A DNA stretch of 51,914 nucleotides from Mariprofundales bacterium (lineage in GTDB: Bacteria; Pseudomonadota; Zetaproteobacteria; Mariprofundales; J009), in contig JAUZRF010000023.1 of NCBI GenBank assembly GCA_030950645.1, positions 1 through 51,914 of the forward strand. The letters run 5' to 3'. Under the pieces are notes generated by a model that was given only the letters and a program-made list of their open reading frames with translations, made no database searches and was not told the origin of the DNA. Shown in pieces: positions 27,733-36,783 of the stretch (positions are counted from its first letter, which is position 1; each line of letters begins with the position of its first letter). Both the position numbers and the translations under genes were made by a program.

Positions 27733-27992
27733 GGTCGAACCACCTGCTGCGCCTTGGGTGGAGCCATCCCAAGCTGATCCCGGGCAATGCGCCGCAACCG
27801 CTCAGGCCGGATCAAGCTCGAGCGCTCTAACCGCAATTGCGTGATACGGTAACGCAAATCCGAGTATTCGGTCGTCAACGACTTCGACTGGCGCGACATC
27901 TCGTAACGCGCCTGCGATACCCACACCTGAACCCCAGCCAGCAGGGCCAATAGAGACAAGATCAACACCAAACGCGCCATATCATGTCGCAT
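27729..27992 (-). CDS. ftsL: Cell division protein FtsL (short bitopic, coiled coil)
   Basis: MRHDMARLVLILSLLALLAGVQVWVSQARYEMSRQSKSLTTEYSDLRYRITQLRLERSSLIRPERLRRIARDQLGMAPP; start near 27992. Confidence 0.85.
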   Translation of the reverse strand: MRHDMARLVLILSLLALLAGVQVWVSQARYEMSRQSKSLTTEYSDLRYRITQLRLERSSLIRPERLRRIARDQLGMAPPKAQQVVRP

Positions 27993-29007
27993 AACATTTC
28001 GTGGCGATACGCAATTTGGCCGAGCGCGCCCGAGGATTGTGTGCCAGCTCCACGGCATCCGCCCGCAATGGCTTCTTTTGTGTCCAAGCCATATCGGCAA
28101 CCCGATGGCAAATACAGATTGGGAACTGCGGTGGGCAGGTGCAGGGATGCACATGCGACTCCACAATATCACGCACCCGGGAATCCTCACCGGAGTGAAA
28201 CGCAATCGCCACCAACTTGCCACCAGGAGTCAACGCAGCCATCGCCGATGCCAATCCGCGCGCAATCTGACCATACTCATCATTGACCCAAATCCGTAGC
28301 CCCTGAAAGGTTCGGGTCGCCGGATGGCGATCACGACCTGTTTGCCCATGATGTCTCTTGGGATGGCGTGCCTTGGCAGGCAATGCGCGCGTAATCACCT
28401 CAGCCAGATCCGTCGTCGAGGAGAGCACGCCCGCATCACGCGCCTCAAGAATGGTGCGTGCCACCCTGCCTGCGAAACGCTCCTCACCATATTCACGAAT
28501 AATCTTGGTCAATTCGGAATGGTTTACCTTGGCCAACAAGGAGGAAAGCGGTGCGCCCATCTCGGGATTCATGCGCATATCCAACGGGCCAGTGCCACCA
28601 AATGAGAAGCCGCGTTGCTGCTGATCAAGCTGCGGTGAAGAGACCCCAAAATCAAAGCCGACCGCATCGGCTGCGGTCACCTCCATCTCGGCCAACACCG
28701 CACCCAGATCACCAAACTCGGCATGCACGATACGGAACCGCGCATCCTCTCTCTCCAGCCGTTGGCCATACGCCACCGCCTCAGGATCGCGATCCAGCGC
28801 AATGAGACGGCCTTGATTGGACAGCCGCTCCAACACCATGCGACTATGGCCACCACGGCCAAAAGTGGCATCAACCACCACCCCATCAGGACGGTGGCAA
28901 AGCGCCTCAACAAAAGGGGTAGCCAATACTGGAACATGGCCATCATCTTTCGCATCCGAATCAGTCAAGGAGAGGCGGAGGAGGTGTGCGCAAAATCTCA
29001 AGATCAC
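27982..29007 (-). CDS. rsmH: 16S rRNA (cytosine1402-N4)-methyltransferase RsmH
   Basis: HVPVLATPFVEALCHRPDGVVVDATFGRGGHSRMVLERL, FDFGVSSPQLDQQQRGFSF, GPLDMRMNP; true start possibly TTG near 28970. Confidence 0.95.
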   Translation of the reverse strand: MILRFCAHLLRLSLTDSDAKDDGHVPVLATPFVEALCHRPDGVVVDATFGRGGHSRMVLERLSNQGRLIALDRDPEAVAYGQRLEREDARFRIVHAEFGDLGAVLAEMEVTAADAVGFDFGVSSPQLDQQQRGFSFGGTGPLDMRMNPEMGAPLSSLLAKVNHSELTKIIREYGEERFAGRVARTILEARDAGVLSSTTDLAEVITRALPAKARHPKRHHGQTGRDRHPATRTFQGLRIWVNDEYGQIARGLASAMAALTPGGKLVAIAFHSGEDSRVRDIVESHVHPCTCPPQFPICICHRVADMAWTQKKPLRADAVELAHNPRARSAKLRIATKCYAT

Positions 29008-29401
29008 GCATCAGCTTCTGATCGCGAAGTTCCGCATCCCAGAGCTGAAAATGGCTCACACCACCGGTAAAAATCACCCGCTTATTCAGGCCAGCATGCT
29101 GCCGTAATAACGCTGCAACCGGAATGCGACCCTGCTTGTCAGGCGTGCAGGTAACCGCAGCACTAATTACATAACTCTCAAAAGCCCGCGCCCAGGGATC
29201 GGTGATCGGGCGTTTGCGTACCTCAGCCAGCACCGTTCGCTCCCACTCCCGAGGTGGATACAGCGAGATGCAGCCATCGTAATCGCGGGTCACAACCACA
29301 CGCAAATCATCGTAGCTGTCGCGCAGGGTTTCACGGTAGGGCGCGGGGATACTTACCCGCCCTTTATCATCCAATGAAACGCTGTATTCACCCTCGAACA
29401 T
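28961..29401 (-). CDS. mraZ: Transcriptional regulator MraZ
   Basis: MFEGEYSVSLDDKGRVSIPAPYRETLRDSYDDLRVVVTRDYDGCISLYPPREWE. Confidence 0.95.
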   Translation of the reverse strand: MFEGEYSVSLDDKGRVSIPAPYRETLRDSYDDLRVVVTRDYDGCISLYPPREWERTVLAEVRKRPITDPWARAFESYVISAAVTCTPDKQGRIPVAALLRQHAGLNKRVIFTGGVSHFQLWDAELRDQKLMRDLEILRTPPPPLLD

Positions 29402-29623
29402 TGCTGCCGTTCACCCCTCTTGATCAATCGGCCAAGAACCGCGAGCCAGATAACCCACAATTCCCCACCAGATGCCAAGAGTTCCCCACTACAATCCATT
29501 GTCAACCCTCATCACCACCAAAAAGATCAACTATAGGGATAATTTTACAGCAATGAGGCCATCATGGCGCGCAATCGCACACACAATGAACGCGTGATAC
29601 TTCACGCTAAATCATTAATATTG

Positions 29624-29807
29624 TGTAACTACTCAGCTCACTTTCGGTTTTCCTGATAGCGGCGTTGAAAAACGCTCATTTACAGTAGTAAACTCTGCTT
29701 TTTCGCCTTGCTATCAGAAAAACCGGAAGCAATCTGAGCAGTTACAGCCATTTTTGGGTAGGTGCTGAGCAGTTACAGCCATTTTCGGATGGGTGCTGAG
29801 TAGTTAC
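29624..29807. mobile_element. MITE family A, ~183-bp copy with duplicated terminal module and TAATATTG flanks
   Basis: TAATATTG at 29616-29623 and 29808-29815; extra agccatttttgggtaggtgctgagcagttac-type module. Confidence 0.9.
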
Positions 29808-29815
29808 TAATATTG

Positions 29816-29968
29816 GTAACTACTCAGCTCACTCCCGGTTTTCCCTATAGCGGTGTTGAAAAATGCGCATTTACAGTAGTAAACTCCGCTTTTTCGCCTT
29901 GCTATCAGGAAAACCGGAAGCAATCTGAGCAGTTACAACCTTTTTTTGGTAGGGCGCTGAGTAGTTAC
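29816..29968. mobile_element. MITE family A, full-length 153-bp copy in direct tandem
   Basis: gtaactactcagctcactcccggttttccctatagcggtgttgaaaaatgcgcatttacagtagtaaactccgctttttcgccttgctatcaggaaaaccggaagcaatctgagcagttac...ctgagtagttac. Confidence 0.92.
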
Positions 29969-30083
29969 GATTTTATGAGAATAACCCTGCAACGCTACAC
30001 CAGGTGGGGATTGGTGGGTTAAACAATGCATATCCGCCCTCGTGACGGACAGCAAAACGGCGCAATCAGCACAAAATGCGGCG

Positions 30084-30800
30084 TCAGCTAGGTGAATCAC
30101 CCGCCGCGATATCGGCTTGAAGCAATGCGCGCACATTCAATAACGAGGGGCGCATTTTCCGGGCAATCGATTGCAATTGCAGCTGGTGTACGGTGCACAA
30201 TAGCAGATCCAATCTGCGCGGGGTATGGCGCAACAGATAGCGCTGAACCGCCGCATTCAACTGCCACTGCATGCATGCCAACTCCGCCTGCATCACCATC
30301 AGCAACGCCGTATCATCTTGCGGTGGCGACATCTCCACCTGACTAAAGCTACGAAGCCGGCTACGCAGCTCGGGACAACTGATCGCCGCATCGTCGCAAC
30401 GCCAAGCAATCACCAATGGGTGCGCCTGCTGTTTCGCGCGCTCAATCAGATGAAACAACGCCAACTGCGAGGCGTGATTCAAGCCACCAGCAGCCACATC
30501 CACCAGCCACCAATGATGGCCATCCAATTGAATCAGCCAACCACCACTTTGCTGCTGAGAATCTGCATCCAGATCTGCGTGTACCGTCAGCAGCGCACGA
30601 TCCGTCTGCTCAATCGCTAATGCATGCAACAAGTGACTTTTCCCCGCCACCGTGGTTGAGCGCAACCACACCATGCCTCCTGCCACCGCCCACAATGCCA
30701 ATCTGGCACAGGCAGCAGTCACCCCCTCATGATTCACCCAACCATCGTGGGTGAATTGCTGCGGTAGCTGTAGTGGCAATGGATGTTGCGCTACCCTCAT
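30084..30800 (-). CDS. DnaA-homologous protein (Hda-like), degenerate Walker motifs
   Basis: Small DnaA-like AAA+ layout: PQQFTHDGWVNHEGVTAACARL...GKSHLLHALA...LRSRLRSFSQVEMSPPQDDTALLMVMQAELACMQWQLNAAVQRYLLRHTPRRLDLL; next to pgsA. Confidence 0.7.
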   Translation of the reverse strand: MRVAQHPLPLQLPQQFTHDGWVNHEGVTAACARLALWAVAGGMVWLRSTTVAGKSHLLHALAIEQTDRALLTVHADLDADSQQQSGGWLIQLDGHHWWLVDVAAGGLNHASQLALFHLIERAKQQAHPLVIAWRCDDAAISCPELRSRLRSFSQVEMSPPQDDTALLMVMQAELACMQWQLNAAVQRYLLRHTPRRLDLLLCTVHQLQLQSIARKMRPSLLNVRALLQADIAAGDSPS

Positions 30801-30810
30801 ACGATCCGTA

Positions 30811-31377
30811 TCACTCGGTAGCCGTCACCGCTTTACCCGTCCAGACAACCAAATAATGCAGGCCGGAGACCACCGTCAACACAAACGCCAACCAAATCGC
30901 CACCCCCGTAAACAGGGTCGGAATCGGCCACGCTTGATGCATCGTTAGCACCACCAGGCAGACGATCTGCATCGCGGTGGTCGCCTTCGATACCAGACTT
31001 GGCTCCATCTTTAAATTATGGGTAACCAGCTCGTAAAAAATAGCTCCCAACACGATGACTACATCACGAAACAGCACCGCTAAAAAGAGAAACAGTGGCA
31101 CCTCACCCAAAAGATAGAGTGCCACCATTCCACCAATCAGCATGATTTTATCGGCCATAGGATCAAGATAGGCGCCCACCACCGTGCGCTGGTTAAAGAA
31201 ACGGGCAATGGCGCCATCAAGCATATCCGTCAACCCCGCAACCAACAGCAGCACCAGTGCCAACTGGGCTTGATGCCGTAGCAAGGCAAACACCATCACA
31301 GGTGTTAGCACGATACGCGTGAGTGTCAGAATATTGGGGATGCTAAGCCACCCCTTCGAACTCAATGCACCAACCAC
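30811..31377 (-). CDS. pgsA: CDP-diacylglycerol--glycerol-3-phosphate 3-phosphatidyltransferase family
   Basis: SIPNILTLTRIVLTPVMVFAL, LVAGLTDMLDGAIARFFNQRTVVGAYLDPMADKIMLIG (CDP-alcohol phosphotransferase motif). Confidence 0.9.
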   Translation of the reverse strand: MVGALSSKGWLSIPNILTLTRIVLTPVMVFALLRHQAQLALVLLLVAGLTDMLDGAIARFFNQRTVVGAYLDPMADKIMLIGGMVALYLLGEVPLFLFLAVLFRDVVIVLGAIFYELVTHNLKMEPSLVSKATTAMQIVCLVVLTMHQAWPIPTLFTGVAIWLAFVLTVVSGLHYLVVWTGKAVTATE

Positions 31378-32399
31378 CCTCGGTCAGTGCGCTTTGCCTG
31401 CATACCGCGACTGGCAAACCAGGGGATGATCCAATCGGTCCCCCGCACCTGCAGGCGATACTCCTGCTCGGCATGTGACAACCTGCGCAGGGTGAGCGCT
31501 CTCACCTGTGGCTGTGCCACCAGCACCTGCTCTAACCCCACCTGCTCGGCCAGCGAAGCCGCATGATTCACGATAAGATCAATCGTGACCAACGAGCCTG
31601 CCACCGCGCTATAACCATCAACCACAACGGGTACTGCTACCAGTTGCGCACCTCCATCGCGAGCACGCAACAAAATACGCTCCAACCAGTCACCAAATTG
31701 CGCCATCGGTGGTTGGGATTGGGTCAAATGCTCCCCCCCCAGCGTTGCCAACTCCGGATTATCGCTCTCCACCGTCAAGGAGATCCATTGATCGTCCAGC
31801 CAGTTCCAACGCAGAATCAACGGCGTCCCATCCGCCGTCAACGCAATTCCCCACCGCGCCGCCAATACCGTAGCCTGCTGCTGCAACTGCTGCTCGGTCT
31901 TCGGCATGCGTTGTCCCTGCACCCCCTCCATCGTGAAATGCAACGCCATGGTGGGCAACACAGCAATTGGGTGCAAGCCACGCGCTCGGAGTGCATCAAG
32001 TAACATCTGATGACGGAAAGTAAACTGCACCTGAGAGGATTGCGGCAGCACCTTACTAAGGTAACGCTCTGCCTTCATTGCGCCACCCCCAACCGTCACC
32101 ACCCGATTTCGCTCCGCACGCGACAATAGGCGATCAAGCACCAAACCCAATCCGTCTCCACGCTCCTGCTTCCACCCCTGGCCAACAGCAAGGGGCATAC
32201 TAACCGTAAAGCGCCAGTCGGCCGGCACCATAGAGCCTTGCGCCAATGCCTCTTGCGCCAATCCCATTTGCGAAGATGCCAGCAACAGCAACATCAGCCA
32301 GCACCGCAACAACACGCTACACAATGCGCAAATGTCCCTTGCGGCGTTTACCGCCATCCGATGAAGGCTCGGGCGCTGAAGTCGCACCAGATTCACCAC
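31362..32399 (-). CDS. DUF2066-like exported protein (start uncertain)
   Basis: MAVNAARDICALCSVLLRCWLMLLLLASSQMGLAQ signal-like start, then long extracytoplasmic region; position upstream of pgsA. Confidence 0.55.
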   Translation of the reverse strand: MVNLVRLQRPSLHRMAVNAARDICALCSVLLRCWLMLLLLASSQMGLAQEALAQGSMVPADWRFTVSMPLAVGQGWKQERGDGLGLVLDRLLSRAERNRVVTVGGGAMKAERYLSKVLPQSSQVQFTFRHQMLLDALRARGLHPIAVLPTMALHFTMEGVQGQRMPKTEQQLQQQATVLAARWGIALTADGTPLILRWNWLDDQWISLTVESDNPELATLGGEHLTQSQPPMAQFGDWLERILLRARDGGAQLVAVPVVVDGYSAVAGSLVTIDLIVNHAASLAEQVGLEQVLVAQPQVRALTLRRLSHAEQEYRLQVRGTDWIIPWFASRGMQAKRTDRGWLVH

Positions 32400-32943
32400 C
32401 CTCGGCATGCGACCCATCACCACCGACCTGCTCAACGGATTCCCTCTCAATCGCCTCCCGCATCACTTGCTGTACCTGTGCCGGCACCGACTCTGGCCAA
32501 ACCACACCTTGATCCAACGATCCGCCCGGCGGATATACTGCCCACACCGCATCTAGCGGCACAAAACAACCAAAGGGCTGACCGGAGAATGAAAATACGG
32601 ATGAAACGCCTTTGGGCGAGATATCAATCCGCTGCGGCATCCGCACATTCAGCAAAAGACAGAGGCCAGGATCTCCCATCAAATGCGGCGGCACCACAAC
32701 CCCATCACGCGTGCTATCTATCAGCAGATGGATGCGAATATTCCGATCAAGGTAATCACGAACCTCTTTGGCCTTCCGTGCCCGTTGCAGCTCACTATTT
32801 TCCACTACCATTTTCTCGCATACCCCTCTTGCCATAAAATCCGATTCACAGCGCCTCACCATCGGGATCCCTTCCCGCTTCGATCTCAACCCTGCTCCCA
32901 CCCAGTGCACGAGCAATATACATCGCCTGCTCACCGCGATCAA
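32317..32943 (-). CDS. sspB: ClpXP protease specificity-enhancing factor SspB-family (start uncertain)
   Basis: RDYLDRNIRIHLLIDSTRDGVVVPPHLMGDPGLCLLLNVRMPQRIDISPKGVSSVFSFSGQPFGCFVPLDAVWAV. Confidence 0.75.
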   Translation of the reverse strand: MIAVSRRCILLVHWVGAGLRSKREGIPMVRRCESDFMARGVCEKMVVENSELQRARKAKEVRDYLDRNIRIHLLIDSTRDGVVVPPHLMGDPGLCLLLNVRMPQRIDISPKGVSSVFSFSGQPFGCFVPLDAVWAVYPPGGSLDQGVVWPESVPAQVQQVMREAIERESVEQVGGDGSHAEGGESGATSAPEPSSDGGKRRKGHLRIV

Positions 32944-33916
32944 TCAGATCCCGCACCTCAGTATGCGCCACATCCACTTCGCAAGCTACACCGATATGGA
33001 CGGAAGCTCCGGCCAACACCTTGGATACAGCCGCAACAATCTTTTGTGCCAATGCCGCGGCTTTATCCCCGTCACAGCCGGCAAGAAAAAGAGCAAACTG
33101 CTCATCATCCATCCGTACCAGCGGATCACTTCGGCGCACCGACGGTGCCAGCGCGGCATGCAATTCCACCCCCGGCACAGCTTTACCATCCGCTGCCATG
33201 GCATCAATGCAACACAGGGAAACCGGTGCCAAGTCCCCAAACCATTGCGCTAAAGCATGGCGAGACAGTGGCTGCAAAAAGCGGCGATTATAACACCCCG
33301 TCACGGCATCACGCACCGACCTGCGAATCAGTTGATCGCGCGTCACCCCATGCTCCAAGCTGAGGCCGATCATCAACGCCAGATGCTGCAACAATTCCGT
33401 TCCCTTATCTGGCGAGAAGCGATCGCGCATCGCCGCACCAAGAACCAGCACCCCCAATGGCTGCGTCGCTGACCCTAGTCGCAGCAGTGCCAGCGAGGAG
33501 ATATGGCTATCCTCGGCAGCGAGCAGTGCAACCTCCTCCACCGCGAGATCAACCAAACGCACGGAGTGGCGTGCCAGATCGAGCTCACGCAACGCCTTTG
33601 GTGCCACCCATCGCAAGTAACGAAGGCTAATGGCATCCAATCCGCAATCGGCAAGACACCCCTCTTGATCCAACCAGAACTGCACCAAATCAAGCGAAAA
33701 CTCTTCCTGAAGCAGGGTGCGCAATTGCAGACAGAGGGCTGCGGGATTATCGCTCTGCAGCACCGCACTTTCAATGGCAGTCAGACGGGCGAAAAGCTGC
33801 TCATTATCATGCAGCCGTTGGTGAATAGCGCCTAGCTGCTGCTTCAGTTGGCGATTCTCATCCGCAATCGATCGCGCCCGAAGATCCCCAATATTTGTTA
33901 CCTTAGCCATCATTTC
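32846..33916 (-). CDS. DUF484-like (GAF) plus degenerate GGDEF-domain fusion protein
   Basis: IADENRQLKQQLGAIHQRLHDNEQLFARLTAIE...(DUF484-like) then RDAVTGCYNRRFLQPL...RRSDPLVRMDDEQFALFLAG (MDDEQ at GGDEF position). Confidence 0.7.
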   Translation of the reverse strand, partial: EMMAKVTNIGDLRARSIADENRQLKQQLGAIHQRLHDNEQLFARLTAIESAVLQSDNPAALCLQLRTLLQEEFSLDLVQFWLDQEGCLADCGLDAISLRYLRWVAPKALRELDLARHSVRLVDLAVEEVALLAAEDSHISSLALLRLGSATQPLGVLVLGAAMRDRFSPDKGTELLQHLALMIGLSLEHGVTRDQLIRRSVRDAVTGCYNRRFLQPLSRHALAQWFGDLAPVSLCCIDAMAADGKAVPGVELHAALAPSVRRSDPLVRMDDEQFALFLAGCDGDKAAALAQKIVAAVSKVLAGASVHIGVACEVDVAHTEVRDLIDRGEQAMYIARALGGSRVEIEAGRDPDGEAL

Positions 33917-33922
33917 CCCTTC

Positions 33923-34075
33923 ATAACTACTCAGCACCCTACCCAAAAACGGCTGTAACTGCTCAGATCGCTTCTGACTTTTCTGATAGCAAGGCGAAAA
34001 AGCGGAGTTTACTACTGTAAATGCGCATTTTTCAACGCCGCTATCGGAAAAACCGGGAGTGATCTGAGTAGTTAC
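33923..34075. mobile_element. MITE family A, full-length 153 bp, with 8-bp target duplication TCCCCTTC
   Basis: TCCCCTTC at 33915-33922 and 34076-34083. Confidence 0.93.
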
Positions 34076-34189
34076 TCCCCTTCCAACACTGCGCAGATGC
34101 GACCAACCGACAATGCGCCAAGGCTTACAGACCGCAAAAAATGGTCAAATCCCCTTGCAAAGCTGACGGTTTCAATGAGGTTACGCCCT

Positions 34190-35089
34190 ATGCAGATTCA
34201 GGCAAGCACCCGCATCTACGGCATTATCGGCCATCCAGTCGCGCACTCCTTGTCCCCGCTATTTCAAAACGACTTCCTTCATCAGCATGCGATCAACGGC
34301 TGTTATGTGGCTTTTCCCGTAGAGCCCACAGCATTGACCGAGGCGCTTGCTGGCCTATGGGCATGCGGCGTCACAGGAATCAATATCACCGTGCCACACA
34401 AAGAGCTGACCCTACCATTGGTTGCAGCCGATGATGATGCCCGCGCCATTGGTGCTGTGAACACCCTGCGCCGTGGTGATTGCGGCTGGCAGGCCACCAA
34501 CACCGACTGGATTGGCCTGCGCCAAGTGATCGAAGCCCTCGCTCCCCACCAGCAACCACGATCTGTGCTCCTATTTGGTGCTGGCGGCACCGCGCGAGCA
34601 GTGCTGCACGCCTGCCATGCCTTAAACATACCGCATCTATCCATCTGCAACCGCACCACCAGCCGGGCTGAAGCCTTAAGCAAACACGCGAAGCAGCAAG
34701 GGTACGCCATGGAAATAACTGTGCTACCATGGCAGCAATCGTCAGTAGATCATGGCTGCATGCAGAGCGAGCTGCTGATCAACACCACCACTTTAGGGCT
34801 ACACAATGGTGCTCCGTTTCCATTTTCACTCCCCGCAACCAAGGGCGAATATCCTGGTGTCGCAATCGATGCCGTCTACCAACCCGATGGCATCACGCCA
34901 TTTGTTCGGGCTGCAACACAACAAAAAAGAGCAGCCATTGATGGCCTCCCGATGCTGATTGCACAAGGTGCTGCATCGTTCTACTATTGGCATGCGCTGC
35001 GACCAAGCCGACAACAGGCTCTCGCATCCGTTTGCAACCATCTGCACCGCCAACCTCTTCACATGCATGGCTGGGAGAAAAATCCATGA
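34190..35089 (+). CDS. aroE: Shikimate dehydrogenase
   Basis: YGIIGHPVAHSLSPLFQNDFL, GINITVPHKE, AIGAVNTLRRGDCGWQATNTDWIGL, LLFGAGGTARAVLHA. Confidence 0.95.
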   Translation: MQIQASTRIYGIIGHPVAHSLSPLFQNDFLHQHAINGCYVAFPVEPTALTEALAGLWACGVTGINITVPHKELTLPLVAADDDARAIGAVNTLRRGDCGWQATNTDWIGLRQVIEALAPHQQPRSVLLFGAGGTARAVLHACHALNIPHLSICNRTTSRAEALSKHAKQQGYAMEITVLPWQQSSVDHGCMQSELLINTTTLGLHNGAPFPFSLPATKGEYPGVAIDAVYQPDGITPFVRAATQQKRAAIDGLPMLIAQGAASFYYWHALRPSRQQALASVCNHLHRQPLHMHGWEKNP

Positions 35090-36783
35090 AACAGACCCGA
35101 TTGGGCGATGTCTTGCTCCGCAAGAAACGCCTCACCAAAGAGCAACTCATCAACACCATCAAAGACGCCAAGCTTTCTGGTGCCACCTTAACCCAACAAC
35201 TGGTGCAAAACAATATTTTTAGTGCCGAAGCGTTAACCACATTTATCGCCAATTGCTATGGACGCCCCGTCATTGATCTCACACAGCTGGAGATTGACCC
35301 AAAGCTCGCCAACATCAGTCTGGATATCCTCAAGAAAAACCAAGCGATCCCGATCCGTCGTCGCGGTAACAACCTGACACTAGCTGTTGTCGACCCCTAC
35401 GATATCCACGCCCTAGATGAGATGACCTTTATTAGCGGCTGCCAGATTGATGTCGCTATATGCCAGGAAAATAAACTGGTTGAAACGCTTGATGGCCTGG
35501 GCGGATCAGATCAACAACTCGAAGATGTGATGGCAGATCTTGGTGCCGAAAACATGGAGATTGTCGATACCAGCGAGTCGCAAGCGGATGAAAGGCTACT
35601 GGCCTCGGAGAGTGAAGAGGCTCCGGTGGTCAAGCTGGTCAACCTCATTCTGCTCGATGCCATCAAACGCGAAGCCTCGGATATCCACATCGAGCCCTAC
35701 GAAAAGGTGATGCGAATACGCTACCGCATTGACGGCGTGCTTCAGGAGATCATGAGACCCCCCATGTCGATGCGTGAGGCCATCGTATCGCGACTCAAAA
35801 TTCAGGCACGCCTCGACATCTCGGAACGACGCATCCCCCAGGATGGCCGCATCAAGCTGCGTCTCTCCAAAACCAAATCCGTGGACTTTCGCGTCTCGAT
35901 CCTGCCCACGCTGTTCGGTGAAAAGGTGGTGATGCGCCTGCTCGACCCATCCAACCTGCAGCTCAACATGGAGGTATTAGGTTACGAGACGGAAGACTTG
36001 AAAAACTTCAAGGATGCCATCAATATGCCCTATGGCATGGTGCTAGTTACTGGCCCTACGGGTTCAGGGAAAACCGTCAGTCTCTACTCAGCAGTGGGTG
36101 AATTAAACAAGCCTGGCATCAACCTCTCTACCGCAGAAGATCCGGTAGAGTTCAATTTCATGGGGATCAACCAAGTCAATATCAATGCCGCCATCGGGCT
36201 TGATTTCCCAACCGTGTTGCGCTCCTTTCTACGACAAGATCCCGATGTCATCCTCATCGGTGAGATTCGTGACCACGACACCGCCGCGATCGGCATCAAG
36301 GCAGCACTCACCGGCCACTTGGTATTGGCCACACTGCATACCAACGATGCGCCATCCACCATGTCACGGCTAATCAACATGGGCATTGAATCCTTTCTGG
36401 TTGGCTCTGCCGTGAACCTAGTCACCGCACAACGGCTAGCGCGACGCACCTGCAAAGCGTGCACAGAGCCAGAGACAATCGCACGCGAGGCACTTATCGA
36501 TGCCGGCTTCAAGCCCGAAGAGGTTGGCTCCTTCCAGCCAATGAAGGGCAAAGGCTGTTCAGTCTGCAACGGAACTGGCTACAAAGGACGGGTCGGTATC
36601 TACCAAGTGATGCCCATCTACGATGAGATTCGCGATGCGGTCTATGCCGATAAGAACTCGGATGAAATCAATAAAATCGCCATCGCCAAAGGGGTGAGAA
36701 CCCTGCGTATGGCTGCTCTGAGCAAGGTCAAAGGCGGCTCGGTATCCCTCGAAGAGTGCCTGCGCGTCACGATAGCAGACTGA
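35086..36783 (+). CDS. pilB: Type IV pilus assembly ATPase PilB
   Basis: MKQTRLGDVLLRKKRLTKEQL, EASDIHIEPYEKVMRIRYRIDGVL, LVTGPTGSGKTVSLYSA, LRQDPDVILIGEIRDHDTA, tetracysteine C-x2-C...C-x2-C. Confidence 0.96.
   Translation: MKQTRLGDVLLRKKRLTKEQLINTIKDAKLSGATLTQQLVQNNIFSAEALTTFIANCYGRPVIDLTQLEIDPKLANISLDILKKNQAIPIRRRGNNLTLAVVDPYDIHALDEMTFISGCQIDVAICQENKLVETLDGLGGSDQQLEDVMADLGAENMEIVDTSESQADERLLASESEEAPVVKLVNLILLDAIKREASDIHIEPYEKVMRIRYRIDGVLQEIMRPPMSMREAIVSRLKIQARLDISERRIPQDGRIKLRLSKTKSVDFRVSILPTLFGEKVVMRLLDPSNLQLNMEVLGYETEDLKNFKDAINMPYGMVLVTGPTGSGKTVSLYSAVGELNKPGINLSTAEDPVEFNFMGINQVNINAAIGLDFPTVLRSFLRQDPDVILIGEIRDHDTAAIGIKAALTGHLVLATLHTNDAPSTMSRLINMGIESFLVGSAVNLVTAQRLARRTCKACTEPETIAREALIDAGFKPEEVGSFQPMKGKGCSVCNGTGYKGRVGIYQVMPIYDEIRDAVYADKNSDEINKIAIAKGVRTLRMAALSKVKGGSVSLEECLRVTIAD

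Noticed and set aside
29624-29968. Possible CRISPR array (two adjacent similar units)
   Set aside because: Units are ~150-180-bp palindromic elements with TIRs and target duplications; no short regular repeats with unique spacers and no cas genes. No CRISPR array seen anywhere in the window.
29816-29968. 8-bp target duplication for the second tandem MITE on its own
   Set aside because: Left flank TAATATTG does not match the right flank GATTTTAT, so no duplication is claimed for this copy.
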